From: Alphaproteobacteria bacterium
GTDB taxonomy: Bacteria > Pseudomonadota > Alphaproteobacteria > ATCC43930 > CGMCC-115725
Length of the DNA stretch: 5,423 nucleotides
Assembly: GCA_019237175.1 (NCBI GenBank)
Contig: JAFAHP010000343.1
Span: forward strand, 1-5,423
Direction: 5' to 3'
The notes beneath the pieces were generated by a model. It was not told where the DNA came from. It made no database searches and saw nothing but the letters and a program-made list of their open reading frames with translations. Numbering within the stretch: position 1 is the first letter of the stretch; each line of letters opens with the position of its first letter. Position numbers and translations under genes: made by a program. Shown here in pieces: positions 1 to 5,147 of this stretch.

Positions 1-108
1 AGTCCGGCGGGCCTTCGCCACCATAGCCCGGGGGCCGGGCCTGTCCTTCGGGCATCCCGGGATGACAGCCGTGGGACCAGCCTTCCAAAGAGATTTCCTC
101 ACAGGCGG
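1..108. other. Non-coding GC-rich palindromic stretch at left edge
   Basis: This stretch lies downstream of the first LLM oxidoreductase gene, which is transcribed leftward. I see no supported gene in it. It holds a perfect 12-bp palindrome, CATCCCGGGATG at 53-64, a short inverted pair GCCCG/CGGGC at 26-30 and 36-40, and CTGTC/GACAG at 41-45 and 64-68 bracketing the palindrome. Such nested GC palindromes resemble an intergenic repeat or a read-through barrier, but no T-tract follows on the minus strand, so a classical intrinsic terminator is not evident. A minus-strand ATG at 55 opens a frame to the left edge, but it is too short to judge. Confidence 0.4.
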
Positions 109-1188
109 TCAGATGACACGGATATATGGCAAGACCTTGGTCCCGAACAGCTCGAGCGAGCGCATTAACAAGCTGAGATCAGCCGAACCCGGGAGCTGGA
201 ACATCAGGTCGAGCACACCGGCCCCGCACTCTTCGCGGCAGCGCCTGATCTGATCGACGATCCTGTCGGGTGAGCCGACAAAATTGGTCGGCAATACTCC
301 GCCGACATTGGGTGTGCGCGCAACGCCCGCGACATTGCGCTGATCGAGCTGCAGGAGGGCGTCGCGCACCGGCGGCGACAGAGGAAAGTCTCGCCGGGCG
401 CCGCGTTGGGCTTCGAGCAATTGCTCGGCGTCCGCGTCGGTGGCGCCAATCAGGATGTTCGCCCGGTAGATGATCTGATCGCGCGAGGGCTGCCAGCCAT
501 ATTGCGCGCATTGCTCGCGGTAGTAGTGGGTTGCCCGGGCGATCACATCGAAAGGCGCGTAGGAGACCCCAAGCCCGAGACGATGACGTGCGGCGAACTC
601 GCAGGATTCACGGCTGGTGCCGAGCGCGTAGGTCGGCGGATATGGCTGCTGCCGCGGCCGCGGCCAGACCGCCACGGTGCGAAACCGAAAGTGCCGTCCC
701 TGCCACCCAAAGGGCTGCGGTTCGGTCCAGGCTTTCAACACCAATTCCATCGCTTCGGTCGTGCGCTCGCGCGCCTCTGCGGGATTAAGGCCGTAGGTCA
801 GATACTCGCCGGTGATGCCGCGCAACATCCCGACGACCAGGCGGCCGGCCAGCATATTGTCCAGCATCGCCAGTTCTTCGGCGACCTGCACCGGATTGCT
901 CTGTGAGACGATCGGGCCGAGCACCGCAATCTTTATCTTTTGCGCATAACCCGCGAGGTGTGCTGCCGAGACGATCGGGTTTGGGGTCAGGCGATTGGGA
1001 GAGTAGTGGTGCTCGGCAACGCTGATCCAGTCGAACCCCAGCTTTTCGACAAATTTGAGCCGCTCGACCATGCCGCGATAGGATTGGGCGCCGGCCTCGC
1101 GATCGTATGCATCGGGCGGCACTGGCCATTCCGCCGGCAATTGGCGTGGCGCGCGATAGCGCGCGGTTTCAAAATACGAGACTTTCAT
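109..1188 (-). CDS. LLM class (luciferase-like) flavin-dependent oxidoreductase, copy 1
   Basis: This encodes a 359-residue protein of the bacterial luciferase-like monooxygenase family. These are cytoplasmic TIM-barrel enzymes that use reduced FMN or F420 to oxygenate or oxidise a small substrate; the cofactor and substrate here are unknown. Family features visible are the N-terminal MKVSYFETARY, AEHHYSP at about 58-64, GPIVSQSNPV at 91-100 forming a core strand, GMLRG at 120-124, LGTSRES at 189-195 in the expected phosphate-binding region, and a C-terminal GSPDRIVDQI at about 305-314 typical of the last barrel segment. Length is normal and the frame intact. The ATG start matches the paralogue at 1290-2369 residue for residue; a weak GAGAG lies just upstream. 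It is the downstream member of a tandem pair, about 70% identical to its neighbour. Family assignment is firm, the reaction is not. Confidence 0.9.
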   Translation of the reverse strand: MKVSYFETARYRAPRQLPAEWPVPPDAYDREAGAQSYRGMVERLKFVEKLGFDWISVAEHHYSPNRLTPNPIVSAAHLAGYAQKIKIAVLGPIVSQSNPVQVAEELAMLDNMLAGRLVVGMLRGITGEYLTYGLNPAEARERTTEAMELVLKAWTEPQPFGWQGRHFRFRTVAVWPRPRQQPYPPTYALGTSRESCEFAARHRLGLGVSYAPFDVIARATHYYREQCAQYGWQPSRDQIIYRANILIGATDADAEQLLEAQRGARRDFPLSPPVRDALLQLDQRNVAGVARTPNVGGVLPTNFVGSPDRIVDQIRRCREECGAGVLDLMFQLPGSADLSLLMRSLELFGTKVLPYIRVI

Positions 1189-1206
1189 GTTCTCTCAACT
1201 GGGTGG

Positions 1207-1260
1207 GCCCCCTCACCCCGACCCTCTCCCCGCGCTGGGAGAGGGTCGGGGTGAGGGGGC
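1207..1260. repeat. Perfect 24-bp inverted repeat, REP-like hairpin
   Basis: The arms 1207-1230 and 1237-1260 are exact reverse complements of 24 bases, separated by a 6-base loop at 1231-1236. The arm core (CCCTCACCCCGACCCTCTCCC) is a pyrimidine-rich type I recognise as dispersed between genes in many GC-rich proteobacteria. It fills the roughly 100-bp gap between the two co-directional LLM genes, on the leader side of copy 1. As RNA it would form a very stable stem. It could attenuate read-through from copy 2 into copy 1 or stabilise the copy 2 transcript. The repeat itself is seen directly; its dispersed status is from prior knowledge and its role is inferred. Confidence 0.85.
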
Positions 1261-1289
1261 ATTCACGCTTCGCATCAATCGGTACGCCA

Positions 1290-2369
1290 TCAAACCTCAC
1301 GGATGCGCGGCAATACCTTGTCCGCAAAAAGTTCGAGCGAATGCATCAGCCGGCCGGTATCGGGAGCGCCAGGGTTCTGAAACGCAAGATCGAGCACGCC
1401 GACCCCAACTTGCTCGCGGCAGCGCTTGATCTGTTCCACAACCGTATCGGGGCCACCGTAGAACGAGGTCGGCAACATGCCGCCGACATTGGGTGTGCGC
1501 GCCTCGCCGGCGACGTTGCGCTTGTCGAGCTGCAGCAACGCCTCGCGCACGCCGGCCCGCATCGGAAAAGGCGGCGACCCCTTGCGCTGCTGTTCGAGCA
1601 GTTCGTGCGCTTCGTCGTCGGTCTCGGCGAGCAGAATGTTGGCGCGATAAAGCATCTGCTCGGGTGTCGGTTCCCAGCCGTTTGTTGCGCATTCCTCGCG
1701 ATAATACCGGGTCGACTTGGCGACGACCTCAAACGGCGCGAACGAGACCCCAAGACCGATATGATGGCGTGCGGCGAACTCGCAGGATTCACGGCTGGTG
1801 CCAAGCGAATAGGTCGGCGGCAAGGGCTGCTGCAACGGCCGCGGCCACACCGAGACGGTGCGGAACTGGAAATGGCGGCCCTGCCAGCCGAAAGGCTGGG
1901 GTTCGGTCCAGGCTTTGAGGACGAGCTCCATCGCTTCGGTGGTGCGCTCGCGCGCCTCGGCCGGGTTGAGGTCAAACGTCAGATATTCGTTTGTAGTGCC
2001 GCGCAGCATCCCGAAAACGAGGCGGCCATTCGACAGCGTGTCGAGCATCGCCATCTCCTCGGCCACCTGAACCGGGTTGCTTTGCGAGACGATCGGTCCG
2101 AGAACCGCGATCTTTATTTTTTTCGACTGGGCGGCGACGTAGGCACCCGAAACCGCGATATTCGGCGTCAGGATGCGCGGCGAGTAGTGGTGCTCGGACA
2201 GACTGACCCAGTCGAAACCAAGTTCTTCTACGTATTGGACCCGGTCGACCATGCCTTGATAGGCGGCGGCGCCGGTGTCGGGATCGTAAGCTCCGGGCGG
2301 CACCGGCCATTCTGCCGGAACCGTCGGCGGTACTTGATATCGCGCGGTTTCGAAGTAAGAGACTTGCAT
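1290..2369 (-). CDS. LLM class (luciferase-like) flavin-dependent oxidoreductase, copy 2
   Basis: This encodes a second 359-residue luciferase-like flavin-dependent oxidoreductase, collinear with the copy at 109-1188 without a single gap and about 70% identical. The same landmarks are present at the same positions: SEHHYSP near 58-64, GPIVSQSNPV at 91-100, GMLRG at 120-124, LGTSRES at 189-195, and a final GGPDTVVEQI segment. The reading frame is open upstream to 2624, but the ATG at 2369 is chosen because MQVSYFETARY aligns exactly with the start of copy 1; the upstream extension runs across the intergenic region and into the divergent gene. No good Shine-Dalgarno precedes it. It is probably the first gene of a leftward unit with copy 1. 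Divergence between copies is concentrated at residues 72-85, 111-115, 251-275 and 334-340, which may reflect different substrates. The reaction is unknown. Confidence 0.9.
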   Translation of the reverse strand: MQVSYFETARYQVPPTVPAEWPVPPGAYDPDTGAAAYQGMVDRVQYVEELGFDWVSLSEHHYSPRILTPNIAVSGAYVAAQSKKIKIAVLGPIVSQSNPVQVAEEMAMLDTLSNGRLVFGMLRGTTNEYLTFDLNPAEARERTTEAMELVLKAWTEPQPFGWQGRHFQFRTVSVWPRPLQQPLPPTYSLGTSRESCEFAARHHIGLGVSFAPFEVVAKSTRYYREECATNGWEPTPEQMLYRANILLAETDDEAHELLEQQRKGSPPFPMRAGVREALLQLDKRNVAGEARTPNVGGMLPTSFYGGPDTVVEQIKRCREQVGVGVLDLAFQNPGAPDTGRLMHSLELFADKVLPRIREV

Positions 2370-2395
2370 GGCATACCAGCGCAGGAGGTCACTGC

Positions 2396-2542
2396 ATGTC
2401 ATCATTGTGCGGTGGTGCCTGGCGCAACGCAAGCGCCACTCGGAGGCGACGCTCCGGCCAGGGATTAAAAGCCGGCGATGCGGAGCGTAAAGTCTGTTTT
2501 CGAAGTCGAGAACACACCACGGGAGGGATCCTGACACCATGA
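2396..2542 (+). CDS. Candidate small ORF (48 aa) upstream of and overlapping the MetE-like gene
   Basis: An ATG at 2396 is preceded by a strong Shine-Dalgarno, AGGAGGT at 2383-2389, at ideal spacing of 7 bases from AGGAGG. The frame runs 48 codons, starting MSSLCGGAW, and ends in a TGA at 2540-2542 that overlaps the ATG of the MetE-like gene as ATGA, the usual signature of translational coupling. The peptide is Arg-rich with no membrane segment or recognised domain. Against it: only about half of its codons end in G or C, clearly below the neighbouring genes, and a ribosome site also lies just before the downstream ATG (GGGAGG at 2521-2526). It could be a leader peptide, a small protein, or a chance frame. 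I do not recognise it and assign no function. Confidence 0.25.
   Translation: MSSLCGGAWRNASATRRRRSGQGLKAGDAERKVCFRSREHTTGGILTP
2404..2432 (-). promoter_or_regulatory. Possible sigma70-like promoter for the LLM gene pair
   Basis: On the minus strand, TTGCGT (plus 2427-2432) and CACAAT (plus 2404-2409) are separated by 17 bases. They match the -35 and -10 consensus at three and four of six positions. Transcription would begin near 2397, giving a leader of about 28 bases before the ATG at 2369. The match is modest and could be chance; the position is sensible for the divergent region. Confidence 0.22.
2420..2488. repeat. Two small inverted repeats in the divergent intergenic region
   Basis: TGGCGC at 2420-2425 pairs with GCGCCA at 2433-2438 around a 7-base loop. 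ACGCTCCG at 2449-2456 pairs with CGGAGCGT at 2481-2488, and within it CCGGC at 2454-2458 can pair with GCCGG at 2471-2475. They lie between the divergent LLM and MetE-like genes, so they may be operator sites or leader structures. I do not recognise a known riboswitch or a named operator here. Confidence 0.35.
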
Positions 2543-3717
2543 AGCGCAGCGATCGACGAATACTCACAACGCATGTCGGGAGCCTGCCGCGGCCCGACGC
2601 GCTCCTCGAACTCAACCGTGCCAAGTTTGCCGGCGGAGCCTACGACGAAGCGGCGTTCGCGACCGCACTTTCCGCCGCCGTCGACGACGTCTGCCGCAAG
2701 CAGGCTGAGATCGGCATCGACGTCGTCAACGACGGCGAGTTCGGTAAGACGACCTCGGGCGCCGTCGATTACGGCGCGTGGTCGAGCTATGCCTGGGGAC
2801 GCCTCGCCGGCTGGGAGCGCGGCGAGCCCGGCCGCTTGCCGGCGCTCGCCGGGCGGCGAGATCGTATGAAATTCGTCGACTTCTACGCCGAACTCGACGC
2901 CACGAGCTTTCGCTCGTCGAGCTCTCTCGGCGGCCGGCCGCCGGTGTTCACCGGTCCGATCAGCTATGTCGGGCAGCGGGCGCTCAGCGCCGACCTCGCC
3001 AACTTTAAGACCGCGTTAGCGAAAACCACGGCTGCGGAGGGCTTTATGACCTCGGTGGCGCCGGGCAGCTTCGCCCGCCGGCAGAACCGGTACTACGCAT
3101 CGGATGAAGAATTTCTTCATGCCCTTGGTGAGGCGATGCGTGAAGAATACCGCGCCATCATCGAGGCCGGCTTCGTCTTACAGCTCGATGATCCCGGCCT
3201 GCCGGACAGCTGGGATATGGCCAACCCCGAGCCCACTGTCGAGGAATACAAGAAGTTCGCTACGGTGCGGGTGGAGGCGCTCAACCACGCCTTGCGCGGT
3301 CTCCCCGAAGACCGGATCCGCTATCATATCTGCTGGGGCAGCTGGCACGGGCCGCATTCGACCGATCTGCCGCTCGCCAGTATTGTCGATGTGCTGCTGC
3401 TGGTCCACGCCGGCGCATTTTCGGTCGAAGCCGGAAATGTCCGTCATGCCCATGAATGGAAGGTCTGGCGCGACGTCAAACTGCCCGGCGGCAAGATCCT
3501 GATCCCCGGTGTCGTCAGCCACGCCACCAACGTCGTCGAGCATCCCGAGCTTGTCGCCGACCGCATTGTGACTTTCGCCCGCGTGGTCGGGCGCGAAAAC
3601 GTAATCGCCGGCACCGATTGCGGTCTCGGCGGACGCATCCACCCGCAGCTCGCTTGGGCCAAGCTCGAAGCGCTGGTTGCCGGCGCGAGGCTCGCCACGC
3701 AGCAGTTGTGGCTATAA
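2539..3717 (+). CDS. Cobalamin-independent methionine synthase (MetE) catalytic-domain family protein; zinc methyl/alkyl transferase
   Basis: The 392-residue protein corresponds to the C-terminal catalytic barrel of MetE without the N-terminal folate-binding half. MetE enzymes transfer a methyl group to a zinc-bound homocysteine thiolate. The family signature THVGSLPRP is at 11-19, NDGEFGK at 64-70 and LQLDDPGL at 214-221, equivalent to the MetE QxDEP segment. All four zinc ligands are evident: His263 and Cys265 in the HxC pair, Glu297 in FSVEAGN, and Cys361 in GTDCGLG. It is therefore probably catalytically competent. Start ATG at 2539 is preceded by GGGAGG, spaced 12 bases. Stand-alone core MetE proteins include folate-independent methionine synthases and epoxyalkane:coenzyme M transferases, so the alkyl donor and thiol acceptor are open. 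It is divergent from the flavin oxidoreductase pair, hinting at a shared pathway. Family is firm; calling it metE would overreach. Confidence 0.88.
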   Translation: MKRSDRRILTTHVGSLPRPDALLELNRAKFAGGAYDEAAFATALSAAVDDVCRKQAEIGIDVVNDGEFGKTTSGAVDYGAWSSYAWGRLAGWERGEPGRLPALAGRRDRMKFVDFYAELDATSFRSSSSLGGRPPVFTGPISYVGQRALSADLANFKTALAKTTAAEGFMTSVAPGSFARRQNRYYASDEEFLHALGEAMREEYRAIIEAGFVLQLDDPGLPDSWDMANPEPTVEEYKKFATVRVEALNHALRGLPEDRIRYHICWGSWHGPHSTDLPLASIVDVLLLVHAGAFSVEAGNVRHAHEWKVWRDVKLPGGKILIPGVVSHATNVVEHPELVADRIVTFARVVGRENVIAGTDCGLGGRIHPQLAWAKLEALVAGARLATQQLWL

Positions 3718-3729
3718 TTGGTTCTCTTC

Positions 3730-3758
3730 TGGACAATCCTGGCTAACAGGCCTACTTT
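3730..3758 (+). promoter_or_regulatory. Possible promoter of the toxin-antitoxin operon
   Basis: TGGACA at 3730-3735 matches the -35 consensus at five of six positions, and TACTTT at 3753-3758 keeps the key T1, A2 and T6 of a -10, with 17 bases between. Transcription would begin near 3765, leaving about 27 bases before the ribosome-site-spaced ATA at 3792. The -10 lies inside the inverted repeat at 3736-3778, as expected for an autoregulated TA operon. This is pattern-based inference. Confidence 0.33.
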
Positions 3759-3778
3759 TAGGCCTTGATAGCCAGGAT
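3736..3778. promoter_or_regulatory. Inverted repeat (operator or hairpin) ahead of the antitoxin
   Basis: ATCCTGGCTA at 3736-3745 is the exact reverse complement of TAGCCAGGAT at 3769-3778. Nested inside, AGGCCTA at 3748-3754 pairs exactly with TAGGCCT at 3759-3765 around a 4-base loop. It sits 18 bases after the stop of the MetE-like gene and overlaps the putative TA promoter. Phd/YefM-type antitoxins bind palindromes in their own promoters, so an autoregulatory operator is the likely role. A terminator for the preceding gene is an alternative, but no T-tract follows the stem. Confidence 0.5.
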
Positions 3779-4058
3779 CAAGGAGTCCATCATACAAGTA
3801 AATATCTTGGAGGCTAAAAACCGCCTCTCGCAGCTGATCAAAGCCATGCAGGCTGGCGAAGAGGTGGTCATCGCCAACCGGGGGGAGCCGGTGGCGCGGT
3901 TGGTGCCGGCCACGCAGCGAACGGTGCGATCAGGCGGCGCAGGCAATGCGCGAGCCGTCCTCGATTGGCTCGAGCGCCATCCCTTGCCGGTCTATGCGCG
4001 ACGATCGGCCGAAGAAATCGACGCCGATATCGAGCAGGAAAGGAACGCGTGGGATTGA
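3765..4058 (+). CDS. Type II antitoxin, Phd/YefM (prevent-host-death) family
   Basis: This is the antitoxin of the pair: it binds and inhibits the PIN toxin encoded next and normally represses its own promoter. The N-terminal half holds the Phd/YefM fold signature, VNILEAKNRLSQLI followed by GEEVVIANRGEPVARLVP. The C-terminal tail, with the acidic SAEEIDADIEQERNAWD, is the typical toxin-wrapping segment. The longest frame with a standard start begins at TTG 3765 (97 residues), but that codon lies inside a hairpin and probably at the transcription start. A good ribosome site, AAGGAG at 3780-3785, sits 6 bases before an in-frame ATA at 3792, exactly where relatives begin (M-x-V-N-I-x-E-A-K, 88 residues). 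The true start is thus probably ATA (or ATC 3789), a non-canonical codon and possibly a mutated ATG. Its 3' end overlaps the toxin by 10 bases. Confidence 0.85.
   Translation: MIARIKESIIQVNILEAKNRLSQLIKAMQAGEEVVIANRGEPVARLVPATQRTVRSGGAGNARAVLDWLERHPLPVYARRSAEEIDADIEQERNAWD
3780..3794 (+). promoter_or_regulatory. Shine-Dalgarno plus non-canonical ATA start of the antitoxin
   Basis: AAGGAG at 3780-3785 is followed after 6 bases by ATA at 3792-3794, in frame with the antitoxin and at the usual N-terminus of the family. No ATG, GTG or TTG lies at this spacing; the nearest downstream option is TTG 3807, which would remove the conserved VNI strand. This decides against a simple reading of TTG 3765 as the start. 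Confidence 0.5.
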
Positions 4059-4459
4059 TCTACCTCGACGCCTGCCTCCTGATCTATCTCGTCGAAAGGC
4101 ATGCACGCTGGGCCGAACAGGTCACCGCCGCAATTGCAGAGGCCGCTCAATCCCGCTTCGGCATCTCGCCTCTCGTGAAATTGGAATGTCTGGTTGGGCC
4201 GATCAGGCGCGGCGATCCGGTCTTGGAGCGCGCCTATGTCGAACTCTTCGACCAATTCGCGCCGTTGGAGATGCCTGGGCAGGTGTTCCTCCAAGCCGCG
4301 CAGCTTCGTGCCCGTTTCGGGCTGAAGACGCCCGATGCGCTGCACCTCGCCTGCGCGCAATATCACGGCTGCGACGCGTTTTGGACGAATGACGAGCGCT
4401 TGTCGCGGGCATCGCATGGGCTCGCCCACAATATTCTGCAACAGAGCTCATGCTGTTAG
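4049..4459 (+). CDS. vapC: VapC-like PIN-domain toxin (ribonuclease)
   Basis: The 136-residue protein has the length and motifs of VapC toxins, Mg2+-dependent endoribonucleases that cut RNA (often tRNA or rRNA) when their antitoxin is degraded. The PIN acidic set is visible: Asp7 in IYLDACLLIYLVE, Glu46 in LVKLECL, Asp96 in KTPDALHLA, and Asp115 in FWTNDERL, so the active site looks complete. The start is taken as GTG 4049, preceded by AGGAAAGGA at 4036-4044, and overlapping the antitoxin stop by 10 bases, which fits translational coupling. The frame is open upstream to ATG 3965, but that extension overlaps the antitoxin by 94 bases and is not PIN-like. The antitoxin partner is Phd/YefM-like rather than an AbrB- or ribbon-helix-helix-type VapB, a common alternative pairing. 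It ends 10 bases before the convergent HAD gene. Confidence 0.88.
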   Translation: MGLIYLDACLLIYLVERHARWAEQVTAAIAEAAQSRFGISPLVKLECLVGPIRRGDPVLERAYVELFDQFAPLEMPGQVFLQAAQLRARFGLKTPDALHLACAQYHGCDAFWTNDERLSRASHGLAHNILQQSSCC

Positions 4460-4469
4460 CCGGACCTCG

Positions 4470-5147
4470 TCACCGCCCGAACAGGGGCAGAAGTTCCGAA
4501 AGGGTCGTCAGGGTCGCGTCGGCATTGTCGAACTCGTCACGCGGGGACTGAAACCGGGCGAAGCCCTGGAGGATGCGGACCGTCTTCCAGCCCTGTAGTC
4601 GAGCCGGACGGATGTCGTTGTCCAGCCGGTCGCCGATCATCACGGCTTCCTCAGCTGCGCATTCGGCGCGGGCAAGAGCGATGCGGAAAATCGCTGGGTC
4701 CGGTTTCTCGATACCGAGTTCCGCCGAGGCGAGGCAAACCGAGACGAAGGGCATCAGCCCCCATTTGATCAGCCGTTCCTCGGTGCCGGGCGATTGATTG
4801 GCGATCACCCCGATCCGATAGTGCCGTAACAATGTCCGGAGCGTTTGCTCCGCCCCGTCATAGAGCGCCTCCAGCTCCCTCGGGTATCGAGCCTCGGCTA
4901 AGACGAGCTGGCCGAGGCCGGGATCGTCCGTCAGCTTTGCTATGGCAGCAGTGATCGAGCGCGGCGCGTACTCCGCCGACGCCGCTTCGCGAGCGCTTCG
5001 GATGTCCTCGAGCGAGCAGTGTCTTCCATATTTTGCCAAGCAGTCGGCGAGTTGCCTCATGCGGCTCTCCTGCGCCGCGCTCTCATCAACCAGGGTGTTC
5101 CCCAGATCGAAAAAGAGCCAGCGGATTTGGGCCGCTTGGAAGCTCAA
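4470..5147 (-). CDS. HAD-superfamily hydrolase
   Basis: This is a haloacid-dehalogenase-like hydrolase, probably a cytoplasmic phosphatase; the substrate is unknown. With the TTG start at 5147 it has 225 residues. Motif I is FFDLGNTL with nucleophile Asp14, motif II is VIANQS near 114-119, motif III is Lys148 in GIEKPDPAIF, and motif IV is IGDRLDNDI with Asp173 and Asp178. About 100 residues between motifs I and II form the helical C1 cap. The second motif I Asp is Gly16, as in several HAD subgroups that read DxGN. The start is uncertain: an ATG at 5219 would add 24 residues that are an out-of-frame reading of the upstream gene, whereas TTG 5147 overlaps that gene's stop as TTGA. No clear ribosome site is seen, so coupling is likely. 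It follows the dioxygenase beta subunit gene in the same leftward unit. Confidence 0.85.
   Translation of the reverse strand: MSFQAAQIRWLFFDLGNTLVDESAAQESRMRQLADCLAKYGRHCSLEDIRSAREAASAEYAPRSITAAIAKLTDDPGLGQLVLAEARYPRELEALYDGAEQTLRTLLRHYRIGVIANQSPGTEERLIKWGLMPFVSVCLASAELGIEKPDPAIFRIALARAECAAEEAVMIGDRLDNDIRPARLQGWKTVRILQGFARFQSPRDEFDNADATLTTLSELLPLFGR

Noticed and set aside
1..55. Minus-strand frame from ATG 55 open to the left edge (begins MPEGQARPPG)
   Set aside because: Only 18 codons are visible, in low-complexity palindromic GC sequence, with no ribosome site. It is not supportable as a gene.
1107..2468. A 453-codon open frame on the plus strand
   Set aside because: It is longer than the real gene opposite it, but it is antisense to the LLM copy 2 gene and runs through the REP hairpin. 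It has no recognisable domain. A related antisense frame (406-906) appears opposite copy 1 simply because the two genes are paralogues.
2370..2538. Possible methionine- or SAM-related riboswitch ahead of the MetE-like gene
   Set aside because: I looked for SAM-II and cobalamin-box-like conserved cores and saw none; the stems here do not match a class I know. A covariance-model scan would settle it.
2370..2624. N-terminal extension of LLM copy 2 to the ATG at 2624
   Set aside because: The extra 85 codons cross the intergenic region and run antisense into the MetE-like gene. The paralogue begins at the position equivalent to 2369.
3178..3642. A 154-codon minus-strand frame inside the MetE-like gene
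   Set aside because: It is a shadow of the clearly conserved plus-strand methyltransferase and shows no domain or ribosome site.
3965..4048. Upstream ATG start for the PIN toxin
   Set aside because: The 28 extra residues are Arg-rich and an out-of-frame reading of the antitoxin. GTG 4049 has a ribosome site and gives the normal PIN start.
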